DNA of 64,000 nucleotides. It comes from Setaria digitata. Its lineage: Eukaryota; Nematoda; Chromadorea; Rhabditida; Setariidae. How positions within the stretch are numbered: position 1 is the first letter of the stretch; each line of letters begins with the position of its first letter. Of this stretch, positions 48,301 through 61,540 are shown one piece after another. The notes under the pieces are model-generated. The model worked only from the letters and a program-made list of their open reading frames with translations, was not told the DNA's origin and did no database searches. A program made the position numbers and the translations under genes. The stretch is taken from assembly GCA_003640385.1 (NCBI GenBank), contig RCAB01000364.1, positions 1-64,000 on the forward strand, in the 5' to 3' direction.

Positions 48301-50019
48301 TAAAAAAAAAAATGAGAAAGAAAAAGAAAAATTAAAAAAATTTGGGAAAAAATAAAGAAAAAATCAAATCAGAAATTTTATATATATTTATTGAAAAAAT
48401 AAAAATAAAAAAGACATTCACTGGAGCTAAAAAAAAAACGATAAATATTGTTATCATTGAATGCATTATCATTCACAGAAAATCATTATCATTTGTATAA
48501 ATAAATGGTAATAACGCAAGAATATTTGAAACGGAAAAGAAAGAAAGAAGCTGGATAAAATGAATTTCATATAATTAAGAAATTGCATTTTTATAAGGTA
48601 ACAGAAAAGATATAGGAGAAAAAATGGCATAAAAAAAAGAAAAAATTTTCACACTTTAAATATCTCCCTAATAAAAATTGACCATTTGAACGGTTAATTT
48701 TGCATCCAAATAGTCTAAGCATCAGTAAATGTACAGCAACAGCAATACTACTTATAATAATGGGCCGCTTAATGTACTATTAAATTTTGATTGCTTTTAT
48801 TCATCAAATTTTCGTTATTTTCTTACCATTCATGCATGAAATTTTGCTCAACAACATTAGATAAAGCTTACAAACTGAAGATCAAATAAATAAAATCTTT
48901 AAATAATAGCTAATATCTGATAAAATAGCAAAATTTTTGTTGATTACTCAAATATGGTGCAAAATTATATTACTATTTCATCATGGCTAACTAATTAATG
49001 TAAGGTTGTCTTAAGAAAAGAGAAAAAATGGAGAAAGTAACAAAATAGGTTAATTAATTATAAAGAAATTTTAAAAAACTAAAGAAATCAAAATATTGGG
49101 TTAAACGTATCGTTTATTTTTCATTTGCCTTAGATACAAATCTTTGAAATTATAAATTCATTCCGCAAAGCTAAAGCCAAATCATTCCTACTAAATTTTA
49201 TATTAAATTTTACCATATTTTTAGTATCTGTCTTATAATTATAGAACTCGCATTACTATGCGTAATTTTTTCCTCCCCTCACTAGATTACAGTTAAATAA
49301 AACGTAAAATTTAATGAGATATTTTTAATACTTTCTTTCGTCTGAATTTAATTAGAGCCGAAATTAAATTGGTAAATATACGAGCCTGAGACCAAATTTA
49401 ATTAAAGAAAAAAAGATTGTGTCCAAAATTTTGAATATTTATCAATAATTTTAGGATAACAAAAGAGAGAAATGGTTAGTATATACTACTGGGTAATTTG
49501 GCATTGTGTAAGTTGACGAAATTTATAGCTACAATTCAAATGAATGAGCCATTGAAAAATAACAATTTTTCAGTCCATTGTATTAGGCTAATAAATTAGG
49601 ACACCTCTTGAATCTATCATCATCGAATTGTTCTTGTAATTCATATATTGATCTTTCCAATTTGTATGGTCAATTTTTAAAATGCATTTAATTGAAACTA
49701 AAAGAAGAAAATTTGCCTGCATTTATTAAACAAACGTTTTATTATTTTGAAAATTTTATTCAAATGCAATGAAAAAAAAAAAGAAAGTATTTTTAAAATA
49801 AACCCAATATCGTTGAAAAGCTTATACTTTTGAAAAACCAACTCCTTCTGGAATGTTCTCACATTCAATAGCAATCATAAAAAGAAGCCGAAATGTTCTA
49901 AAAATCAATGAATCACGAAAATCTAATTTTCAGGGCCACGGGAATGTGTTCTTCTTAAGCAAGTGCAGATGGAGCAAATTCGTAACTAACCGTTACTGAG
50001 GGAAATTGTATTCCGCTGT

Positions 50020-50350
50020 CATCATTACAAATCCAGCACAGTCAGATGTTACTAACACTGTGGCCAAGTTGTGAGACTGCATAAAATATTACAGCCAAGT
50101 GACAAACAAGTTAGTATCTTATAGCTCGTCATAACCAACTTATGAGATACTATCACGTTACGGAAAATTACAGGATATTCGCACTCATAGCTAAATTATA
50201 AAAATGGCATATAGTTATTATAGCATATTATAGCCAAGTTATTTTTTCTAGAAATAGAGTACAACAGATGTCACTACTTTATAGCCCAATCATACTTTAA
50301 GAAAATACAGTATGTTGGTGTCATCAAGTTATAGCTAAATCATGTCAGAC
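50020..50350. repeat. Degenerate satellite-like repeat region
   Basis: Variants of CAGATGT(T/C)ACTA, TATAGC(C)CAA and (C)AAGTTATAGCTAA recur irregularly across about 330 bp, for example near 50042, 50270, 50320 and 50335. The units are too diverged for an exact period to be set by eye. Confidence 0.5.
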
Positions 50351-52804
50351 AGATAAGTCGCGTAATTTCTCATCGGTTACTGTATATTTTAACATGTTAA
50401 CACCCTACTTTAATATTAGCTTAATTATGCCATATTTTTTTTTAATGGAAATAAAAGTAGTTAAATTAATATTACAACTTTTTCATCGTTAAATTTACTA
50501 ATCATGTTAGATTTATGATAATTAAGCAATGATCTCCTAAATCAAATAAATGTCGTGCCATTTGTTTATTGAATGAAATCGTAACATAATTGTTTCAATA
50601 AAATACACTTAAGCAGATGAATTCGGATTAATGTCTGCAATTTAGAAATTCTGTTAAAAATTAATGCCTCATCTAAAACTCATTCGAAAAATTGATTTAT
50701 TTCTTAAATTCTATTCATTTAACAACAAAGAAATAGTTTACAAATATGTAAAATGATATATTTTGTTAGTTACAATTACAAAATGATAAATTTATCAATC
50801 AAAATTCTTAATATGCAGCAAAAAATTTAGAAGCTTTTCCGATTGCATCTACTAATAATATATATATGCTATATAAAATCCAATAATTTATACTGTACAA
50901 TGATAAGTAACAGATGAAAAAAAAAAAAAAAAAGAAACGAAAAATGAAGAAGAAGGAGAGAGGGAGGAAAAGAGACAGACAGAAAGAGTAGAGGGTTAAT
51001 TATTATAAGAAAAAAAAAATGAAAACGATATCATAGATACAAATAATATGAGGTAATATTTACAATCAAAAAAAAAAAAAATCGAAATTTAGGATATAGA
51101 ATTAAAAAGCATGGAGAAAGACATTTCATTCAATCCTATTCTATCTATATCAATCTGGACAGATGGAGAAATGTAGCGTAGAATTGAAAAATGATAAAAT
51201 ATAGGGAAAGGGAAGGAGCAGAGACTCTCTTTCACCTCCCTTCTTCCCACCCTCTCTTCTAATTTTCTCCTCTCTTCCCACCTCTCTTTCAATCTTTATC
51301 TTTATTCTCTCCACTTTACCTGATTAATAACAGGTAAGTAGATATATAATAATATTAACTTTGTTAATGAATAATAATAATACATAGAGGTGTATATTTA
51401 ATCCATGTACGTATTTGTGGATAAAAGATAGAAGATTCGAATAGTGTAGTAAGAAATTTTATGTTACAATTTTTTTTTTTTGGGAAAATTTTTGAATTGA
51501 ATAGAGAAAAAAAAGAAGAAAAAAGATTCATAGAAAAGATTTGAGAAGAATTTGAAAGAAAAAAAATGAAAAACGAAAAAAAAAAAGAAGAAAAGGTGAG
51601 AGAAAATTGGCGCCTTAAAGTCCAAACCAAAGTTTCATTTTTAATAATAAAAAAAAAAAAAGAAGGAATTAAATTTGTATGAAATAAGGACGAGAGGATA
51701 ATTTTCAAAAAAAAGAAAAAAAATGTATAACATATGAAAAAGAAAAAGGAAAATGAATGAAGAAGGAAAAGTAGACGAATGACATGGTGGCGCCATGAAG
51801 ACGATACGATACGCTTATGGCCTTCGAGCTAGATACTCTACAGGATCGAATATTTGAAATGGGATACAGGAAATTGTTATTCGAACATAGCGAATTATCG
51901 AACGAGTGGAAAAGGAGACACACATTTTCCGTTTCGGTTACTCTTTCCTTTTTTTTTTCTCTTTTTTTCAGGCTATTTTTCACACATCCGGTTCAGTGAA
52001 TTTTAACATTGCTACAGTATTTTAATGAAACAATTTTATCACTATTGATAAATTTTTTTTTTTTGTTTTCAGTTAAAAATGATAAAGTACAATGTTTTTG
52101 TAGTAAACGAATTCTTTTTTTTCCAATCTCATTATTTTTGTTACATGATAAATTGTTATTTCACGCATTTTGTGTAAAATATGTTGAAGCTAACGAATAA
52201 TTAAGCAATTAAATAATTATTGGAGGGCAAAAAAAAAAAGAAGGAAAAAAAGATGGAGAAAAGCGAAGGAAAAAATTTCAAGATAATGAAACTGAGACAT
52301 GACATTTTTGATTTTTGCACAACGGAAATTTTGTTTGAATTCTTGAAATTTAAAAATGATAATTGATAAAATTTGAAACGTCCTCAATCTTAGCGAGAAA
52401 GTATTGGGGATCGTGAAATATTTCAAACAAAATCAAGAATATCGATGCGTAAAATATTTACGGCACACTTAAACGTGATAAAAATTATTTGACGAATCAA
52501 AAAAAGGTAATTAACGAAAAGCATAACGCAAAACTACTCAAATATAACTAATATAAAATTTATAAATTTGATAATTCAAAGTATATTGTTCTTCATCATT
52601 TTCCCACTCTTGAAAATAATTAACAAAATATAAGTGGCTTAAATCTAATGATTTAATCAATTTATCCCTAGAAAAGCAATATAAAATTTCACGAAAAAAA
52701 AAAAGATATATGCATAAAAAGCATCAGCATCAATAGAAATTTCTTCGGAAACCAATTAGATTAATTCTAATTAGTATCATTATTGTTGATGGTACCATTA
52801 AATG

Positions 52805-52920
52805 ATACCATTATTGCCATCACCATGATCTTCATCGTCATCATCAACATTATCATCATCATCAGCGTCAGCATCATCGTATTCACCGAGAATTACCATC
52901 ATTATTACTATTGCCATCAG
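52805..52920. repeat. CAT/ATC trinucleotide-rich microsatellite
   Basis: Interrupted (ATC)n/(CAT)n, with ATCATCATCATCAGCGTCAG as the core. Just upstream, ATGGTACCATTAAATGATACCAT (about 52788-52812) shows local dyad symmetry. Confidence 0.8.
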
Positions 52921-53059
52921 GTGAGCATCGAAGTGTACGGCAGCAGTTCTTTACCCTTATAGCAATTGTTCAGTGCTCAGAGATTCTTGCTTCTTCCATC
53001 CTTTTTCTATTAAATTTTACCTCCCCCACTGGACAATATTATTTCCCCTTTTCCCTCCT

Positions 53060-53185
53060 CTTTACCCTTAAACTATTAATATCAATATTACTATCATTAT
53101 TACTATACTATTACTATATTACTATTACTATCACTATCACTATCACTATCACTATCATTATTACTACTACTACTATTACCATTAC
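53060..53185. repeat. (ATTACT)/(ATCACT) microsatellite
   Basis: Tandem ACTATC units (five nearly perfect at about 53125-53155) are flanked by ATTACT units. They generate a false Thr-Ile repeat frame. Confidence 0.9.
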
Positions 53186-56100
53186 TGGTCCCGGTTCTGT
53201 TGCATTAACGAAAATGGGTATTTTACGAGTATTGCTTGCTGCCTGTCTCATATTTCTCAGCCACATTTTGATATCATTTCACTCATTCTAAATCCATTTC
53301 ATTTCATATCATTTCGAACCAGTTCAGAAGCATTCATTTCTGTTGATCGGGCGTTTTATACATTGCTTCTTATTTCAACGCTTTCATTTTACTCTATTCA
53401 TAAGAAATCTTCTACTTTTATTATCAACTATTATTAATATTACTTATTTCAAACTATGAATTGCTGAAGAATTTTGCAAAATCTGAACAATTTCCTATTA
53501 TAAATTGTATAATTTAATCTGATTTTTATCGAAAGAAGATACGTATAATGGAAATAACTTTCAGATGATCAATGCTACGCAAAATATTATATTTCTCCTT
53601 ATCAGTAAGTACAATTTCATTGGATGCATTCTTGTTGATATGGATGTTGTCAAAGATAAGTTCTCTTTTAGAAAAAACATTAAAAAATGAAATTTTTTGA
53701 TAAAATTTTTGAACAATAAATTTTTCAATATTTTCGAGAACAAAAATTTTTGTAGTAATTTTTTGATTCAATTCTATTATTTAAAATAAATACCCAGTAG
53801 TTGATTGCTCTGTCCAAAAAAATACACTCCAATTGTAACCTTAAGCAATTAGTAAGCTTGATTCTTTCACATATTTTAACAACTACCAGCAAATTTACTT
53901 AGTTACTAAGTATTCGTTATTAACTTTCTATTATAGTCTTTTGTCAAAAAACAAAATATTAGCTAAAACTTCGCTCTATTAAATCTTTCGATTTCTTAAT
54001 TACCGTATTCTTATTGCGAAACTATCTTTAGTGTTTCCACACTTGTTTTTCATATTGCAACCCAAATACAATTAAATAATAGGACAAAAATTTCATCTAG
54101 TTTAGTTTCTCTGAACAAATCAGACAAAAAAATTTTAATCAATTTACAAAGCTTTCAAGCTGACAATTTAATCAAAAATTAAAAGGCTAAAAAAGATTTT
54201 AAAAAAGATAGGATGGTTGTTTTTATTGCAAAATTGTACGTATTAATGCAAAAATATCCATTAAAACGAAATCCTAAAACGCTAGCCGACCCAAAATTGA
54301 AAGATAAATCATTTAGAAAAATTTGTATTGCTTTTAAAAACAATTCCCTACATTTGTTTATGAAAAGAAAACGTCAGCTCATTTTTCTTCAAGAAAAAAT
54401 ACAAAAAATAATTTTTTTCAATGCAAAATTTACACTAACAAATTACAGTGATTCACTAATGAGAATTTTTTTTTTCTCACATACAGTAAATGCCATTTTT
54501 CTTTCTTTTTTTTTTTTCAAATTTTGACCGTTTTTAATAAAAATGTTTGGAAATTGGAAAATGTGTTATAATTTCGCAAAATTTGAGTTCTGAAGTTTCT
54601 TTTTTTTTGGCCAAAATTGTCTTATTTCTTTGTTAGGATTGGCATACGGTAATGCTGGTTAGTCACTGAAAATATGCAGAAAAATTTACATGTAAAAAAG
54701 TTTTATTCAACTTGTCTGCAAAAGTTTTGTTATCTTCCAAAGCAAAAGATCCATTGCAAAATAATTTTCTTTTTGTTTTTTTTTTTTTAGGGACTGGAAA
54801 ATTTTCAAGAAAAATTCACGTCTAAATCTATATTGAGCAAATTATTTTGCAAATTTTTTCTACATTTTCCCCGATCAAAAAGTCGCATTTATTCGTTCCA
54901 TTTTGTATATACACAATAATAGTAAGCATTTAAAAGATTGTAAAACTAACTTCAACACTGCAAAAATCTAGCTACTACTTTGTTTTTTTTTTCTTAGTAA
55001 CTATACGGTACTTCATTTCTAACAATGAAGCTATGATTTTCTAAAAAACAAAAAAATTTTCAATTTACATGAAATTTCGATCAAAGAAATTATTGGTAGT
55101 ACTGTGGAGAGAGGAAAAGGGGAAGGGAAAAAAATCAAAACAATTACTAAATCGAAATTAAACTTTCAATATTTCTACCAATGTCTGAAAATTTTTGTAA
55201 AGCAATTTTATTGTTCCTCAGAGCGCCATAAAATAACTTCACTATTTGACAAATGATAAAATTATATTAGATTGAAAGTTTTAGTTTCAACTACAAAATT
55301 CTCTCTCGAGAAAACCATTTTTTTGTGTTTGTTTGATTGGCGAAGGAAAAGAAAAAAGAAAAAAAAAAGTAGAAAAGAAGAACGACGATCCGAAACTTTT
55401 TTGCTAATTGAGACCACCCAAATAGCAAAACATCATTTTTAATCAGATCGATTGCATATGATATGATGCATTTCCTACTATATATTCTTTTCTTCGTCTC
55501 CAAAAATAACAACATTCTTTCGTAATATTTCAGTATTTTCTTCCTCAGCTTATTTCAATATTCAAATTTCTTCGTTTATTGTCTTTTCTCTTTTTTTTTT
55601 TCTCACACTTCATCATTCTGCAATAGTCAAAATGCTATATCTTAAAAAAAAAAAAAAAAAATTGCATACTTCTTAACCTCTTTCTCTTTTTCTCATATCT
55701 CTTTTGCTGTGCTACATTTTGTATTCATTTTTATTTTTGTAATAATAAAAATGCTAAAATTTTGTACATTGTAAATTTCATAATGTCTTTTTTTGAGTTT
55801 TTTTTTTTTTTTTAAACAATTCTTAAATTTTGTTAAGAATTTTTAAGAGAGAACAAAAGTTAATACTTAATTCGCAATTATTGAAAGCTTTTTTTACTAT
55901 CATTTTTTTTTTTTGATTCAATGTTATGATTTAGTTTTCTTTTTTTCTCTTTTTTTTTTTTTGATGAAATCAAATTGATAAAAATTACAAGGTTAATCGG
56001 ATTTCTAATATTTAATTGAATTTAATCATTTATTTCTACAAGAACCCTTCGTTCTTTGCTGCCACATTTACTTTCCCTAACAAATAATAATTTTATTAGC

Positions 56101-58066
56101 ATATCAATTGACTATTTTTAAATTCAATGTTACGGTAGATCAATTATTACCCAATAGAAGCACTACTACTGTTAACAGAAAGTTCAACCGTATCCTAATG
56201 AGCAGCAACAATAAATAATTAAACATGGAAATAGAGCGTTTCATGGAATGCTCTAATGTAATAAGTCGCCATCAATACAGTACTTTCTCTTTTGGGATGC
56301 AGCATCGTATCGGATACTAACATGTAAAGTAAAATATTCTGCAATTTTATTTTGACTAGCTTAGCTTTTACCTCCTACAGTATGACGCAAAAGAGAGTTA
56401 AAAAAGAAGCCATGGAAAAAGTGATGGAAGCAATTTTTGCTAATTACTATATTTTCTTTTTTTTCATATGCAAAACTTTTTTTATATGTTATTTCAGTTA
56501 CTTTTCATAAATCTATTAGTTAATATAATAAAGACAAAATTTTCGAACATAAAACAACTAAAAATGATACTTCAATGAACTGGAAAATTTATATTAAATA
56601 TTCTAAATAATTGGAAAGAAAAGAAATTTTCAAAATATCTTCTCTATTAATTATTTTGACTAAATTTTATTTGTTCGAAGAAGATGAAAACCAAAAATAT
56701 AACAAAGAATACATGATGACCTAATAAACCTATGCATAGATGTAACACACAAAAAAAAAAAAAGAAAAAAAAACTGAAAAAATCTTTTTAAAGGAAAAAA
56801 AAAAGTAATAAAGAAGAATGATTGTAAAAGAGAAAAAAAAAAAAAAAAAAAAAAAAAAAGAAGGCAAAGAGGTGGAATTATAGTGGACGAAGATAGGAGA
56901 ATGGAATAGTAAAATTACGAAAAATTCATGAAATAATGAGATCCTGTTTCGATGAACAATTTTCGAAATACACTTTATAAATAAATATGTATAATCTATC
57001 ACTGTACAAGATTGAAATAATTTTTTTTTAAAAATTTTTCTAAAAACTGCATTACAATGTCTCATTTTTTAAGAAACAAATATCATTAATACTTCCTTTT
57101 AATAAATTAAAAAAAAATTTCAATTTTGGTCTTTTTATTATTAATAAAAGAATTTTGTTATCAGTAGAAGATGAAGAAGAAAAGATATATAATAATTTTT
57201 CTTTTAAAGAAAAAATGGTAGGAGTGCTTACATTTTTTAATTTATTCAATTTTTTCCTTTTTTTTTTTTTTTTTTGAAGAATGAAATTTTTCAATACGAA
57301 AAAATAAAAATCCATTAATTTTTTTTAATAAGTAAAAAAAAAAATTCTAAGCATAGCAATAACTGAATATATCAGAAGCAAAAAAATTTTTTCTTTTAAT
57401 TCATAAATACTTGAAAAAAAAAGAAAAAGTTATGAGAGAAAAAAAATGAATAAGAAATAATTTTGTTTTTTTTTTTTTTGTCTTCTCATCCCTCACTAAC
57501 CTTCTCTTTCTTGTTTCCTCCAAGAAATAAAATTAAGATTAAATTGAATTTCTTTCTTGAAAGTGCTTTTCTAAAATTGGTTTTCTTTTTTCCTCTTTTA
57601 TTGCAAAAAAAAAAAAAAAAGTAGAAAGAAAAAGAAAAAGAAAAAAAGGAAAACGAATAAAAACACAGTAAAGAAAGATTTAAAAGAACCAAAAAAAGGA
57701 AAAAGAAAAAACAGTGAAAAATGAATTCAAAAAAAGAGGGAAAGAGAAAAGGAGTTAAAGAGAGGAGGAAAAAGGAGAAGAAAAAAAAAAAAAGAAAATC
57801 GAAATGATTTTTTTTTTTTTTTTTTGAGGAGGGAAATTAAGATGTAGAAAATGTATTGCATGCATGCATGCCTTTCTTGCTTGCTTTTTTTTTGCTTTCA
57901 AAAAAGAAAAAAAAAAAGCAAAAAAGTATGTTGTAGTAAATGGGTGAAATAGGTAGAAGGAAAGATTGATGGATAAAATTGATAAGAACACACAGCAAGC
58001 TTTACATAGATATAGCTCCAACAAATGATTGACTGAAAGGAAATAGTATGTTGACAAGAAGGGTGA

Positions 58067-58097
<31 letters not shown>

Positions 58098-58199
58098 AGT
58101 AGCAAGAGAAAGAAGAAGAGAGAGGGATAAAGTTAAAAGTAGAGATTTAGCATGAAGTGCCATAGAAAATGTATTATGAGTAGAAAAAAAGATGAAAAA

Positions 58200-58335
58200 A
58201 ATAATTATTATGATAATGATAATGATAACGATGATGATGATGATAATGATTGATGATGATGGTAGTAGGGGTGGTGGTGGTGGTGGTGGTGGTAGTGGTG
58301 ATGGTGGTGGTGCTGCTAGTGGTATTGGTGGCAGA
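58200..58335. repeat. Compound GAT/AAT and GGT trinucleotide repeat
   Basis: GATAATGATAACGATGATGA units are followed by about eight GGT units (58270-58300) and GATGGTGGTGG. The frame reads as Ile and Pro runs on the minus strand and is not a gene. Confidence 0.9.
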
Positions 58336-58536
58336 TAGGGAATAGGGAAGAAATGGATGAAATACATCAATTACCGTAACCAGAAAGCAAATTCACTGAC
58401 TGATTCACCGACTAACTGACTGATTTGAATGATATTTTCCAAAAATCTTTTCCAACTACACCCTTTTCAAAATTCGTTTCTCTCTGATGAATCAATTTTA
58501 GCGCATGAAATAAGACTACAACCCTTCATCATTGCG

Positions 58537-58620
58537 ATATACAACCAACCAATCAACCAATCAACCAACCAACCAAAGCAACCAAAGCAACCAATGCAAA
58601 CAATCAAATCAATCAACCAG
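58537..58620. repeat. (CAAC/CAAT) repeat
   Basis: CAACCAACCAATCAACCAAT and related tetranucleotide-derived units, grading into CAAAGCAACCAAAGCAACC. Confidence 0.85.
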
Positions 58621-59114
58621 GCCAGCTCATCGGGTTAGCCAGCAAAACAATTATCACAGAAGGGATCGTACTACTAATAAATACGGTTAATATACAGTAA
58701 AATTTATTTTTCTATTTTTGCTAACTAATTAGCCAGTGATATATTATTCCTGTCAGTTGGAAAATGTTCAAAAATGTAATAACAGGAAAATAGAAGGCTT
58801 AACTTAGTGTCACCTACTGAAATACTCGACAGATGGATTATTCTACGAAAGCAACTCTTTCACAACTGTACTATATTTGTGCATTTGAGGAACATTTATA
58901 TTATAGTGTTGTTATTGTAGTTTTGCTTATTATAATATTACTTTTCTTTATTACAGTAATATATATACTACTATAATATATATGTTGGAATTTGTATGGA
59001 AGCATTGAGTATAGTCATTTTATTTAATACTTGATGGGTGAAAAATTTTTGTCAATAATTGATTATTAAAAATAGAAAAAAAAATCTACTTTAATAACTT
59101 AATGTTATAGCAAT

Positions 59115-59115
<1 letters not shown>

Positions 59116-59145
<30 letters not shown>
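59116..59145. repeat. 30-base T homopolymer
   Basis: One of the longest A/T runs in the window. It lies within degenerate repeats of a TTTTAACATTATAGTAAT-like unit (about 59090-59270). Confidence 0.9.
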
Positions 59146-59147
<2 letters not shown>

Positions 59148-61366
59148 CTTTACTTTAAGAATATTTTAACATTATAGTAATACCATTCAAAATATTGTAG
59201 CACTTCTTAATATTTTAATGCTATAGCAGTCTTTTTTTCTAACATTTTTGAATATCACAGTAATTTCTTAAAAAAAAATATAATAACAAACTTAGAAAAG
59301 TTTTCCGTTTGTTTGGAAATTTCAAAAGAAAAAAATTGCCACTTCCAGACTGGATAGTACATCTGATTATTTCTATTTGGTATTGGAAACTCAAGGGAAT
59401 AATATTTCACAAATATATACATTGCTTTGTTTAAGGATAAAATTGAAATAAGTTTGAGGATTCTTTTCCTTAATTTCATTACTTTTATCACGTTATTTGG
59501 GCATTTTTACTGCTCAGAAATTATAGAAATGGGCTATCATATTTGACAGCAATTCTATCTCATCTCATCCCTAAGAACTTGTAGATTTAAATTAATGAAT
59601 ATAATTAAATATTATACTTACATAGCATTATTTGTTGATTATCGTTGATAATAATGTAGTGATATTTAATTTATATTAAGCGTTTGAATTACCCTCAAAT
59701 TTATGCTTAAAAACATAACAGCACTACAATATTTCATAAGTATTTGATTCATTCGATTATTTAAGTTTATGTATTCATGTTCTTTATTCAATTTGTGGTT
59801 TCTTTCATCTTTTTTCTTTCAGAACATTTCTATTCTGCCGAATTATAAGCATAGAATTACAAAATTACAAATAAGAAAATTTGGAGAAAAGTACCGCAAC
59901 TGACAATAATGCGTTAGCTCAATTTAATCTAATTTCATTACCTACTGCAGTATTTGATTCTTAGCTAAATAAGAATATATTAGAAAGTTTCAGAAAAATG
60001 TACGTAATAACTATTGTTTAGAACACTGGTAAGTATAAAGAGTTTAAAGTTTTAATGAAATTTAATAATTATTACTACTATAAGAAATAGAAATAATCAT
60101 TTGCTACTTCAGTAGCTGTTACAAATGCTATCCTACTACAATTGATAGCTTTATTAAAGCGATAACTTACTACATAAACATTCTTGAATAATTTTTATCA
60201 TAATCAATTAATTTATTTCAGCCATATTTGATGCAAACTACTTGAAGTTTCTTGAATAATTTTCAAATCATCAACCATAAAAACATTTTAAAAGAACTCG
60301 TAATTATCAATTTATTTGGATAAATTTAAATAAAAATTAAGATAATATGAAGTTTGCGGTGAAATATTTTACAATTTTTTTTTAAAAATTTTATCTCAAT
60401 TTTTAATGAAAGAATTTATCTTGTCCTGTAAATCAAGATACACTCTATAATGGATGGTAAGTTTTTGAAAATTTCTCAAAAAAAAAAAACAATTATACAA
60501 TATAATTATTATAATAATTATCAGTTGAACATTTTTATTGTTAAATTATACGCAAATAATTTATGAAGAGTGAATGCCTCTGCTCAAACTAGTTTTAATT
60601 TAAATCAAATTATTAACACATTTTAGGCAAAATTTCGTAGTTCCATAATTTTTTAACAGGTGATTAATTTTGTGTAGTAACTGGTGATAGTGATGATTGA
60701 TATGGGTTGTTTAAGCAACAGTTATTAATTAATTAACTAATCAATTAATTAATCGCACGTCAGACAAATGAAGAAGATAAATTTTTGATTTGATTGCTGT
60801 TTTCACAAATGCAATTTTACTTGATGAATTGTACCGAGATTGATAACCGTTAGAACCAATTGATTTTATAGGAGGAAGTATCAAAATGCTACGGTATGAC
60901 GTTGGTTTACTCGTAAAGATATGAAAGACTAAACTGTATTTTGTTGCTTTTTTTTCTCTATTTCTAACTTTGACAGCAGTGCGCTAATTAATTACTTAAT
61001 TAATAATGTCTTAAATACAGTATAGGACTTATGCTATTTAATAACTTAATCTTTTTCAGGATTACTGCGATTATTCAAATTCCCTGACATGATATACAGT
61101 TAATCGTTCCAGAATTCCTAACACACGAGAATTAATGTTACTTTTACGATGACGAAGCCAACTGCACCAACATTTCCAGACTGATGATGTTTTTTATCAG
61201 AGTTTCCAATATGACGGAATAATTATCGACAAAATCCCCGGTAGGCGCGAGTGTCATTTTCCAGAAATTTCTAATATAATAAAATTAGTCTAAGCAGAGC
61301 ATTCAATTAAGATAAAATGAAAAAAAAAATAAATAAATCTTATCAAAACTGTCCAGTAAGATAAAA

Positions 61367-61540
61367 TTATTTACCTTGGACTATCTGGTTAATTTCACTA
61401 ATGGCTAAGTATAGATTCATTAAATTAACTGAAGTTTCTTTTTTCTCTGAATCTTTATGCTTATTAATAGAAAAATTAATTAGGGGAAATATTAGGAAGA
61501 GAAGTGATAGAAGAGTGCATAATATTAATTTGATAATTTC
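61367..61540 (-). CDS. Candidate exon of a small secreted or neuropeptide-like protein (uncertain)
   Basis: On the minus strand one frame is open from 61540 to a TAA at 61367-61369. It reads as a long hydrophobic stretch (CTLLSLLFLIFPLINFS) followed by a charged linker (HKDSEKKET) and an amphipathic segment (SVNLMNLYLAISEINQIVQG) ending Gly-Lys-stop. That is the shape of a signal peptide plus small peptide with an amidation-type end. There is no in-frame ATG ahead of the hydrophobic part, so an upstream exon would be needed. The hydrophobic run may instead be an intron's polypyrimidine tract, with the exon starting at about 61459. A CAAG|GTAAAT donor at 61375 may join it to the island at 61144-61270. 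The family is not recognised. Confidence 0.25.
   Translation of the reverse strand, partial: EIIKLILCTLLSLLFLIFPLINFSINKHKDSEKKETSVNLMNLYLAISEINQIVQGK

Noticed and set aside
51825..51860. Partial resemblance to the miR-10/miR-57 family (CCTGTAGA on the minus strand), suggestive in a Hox locus
   Set aside because: The expected seed ACCCTGTA is not intact (ATCCTGTA) and I could not draw a convincing precursor hairpin.
57486..58370. Several minus-strand frames rich in Ser/Leu/Phe/Pro
   Set aside because: They come from poly-A, GA and GGT/GAT repeats; no splice structure or family motif.
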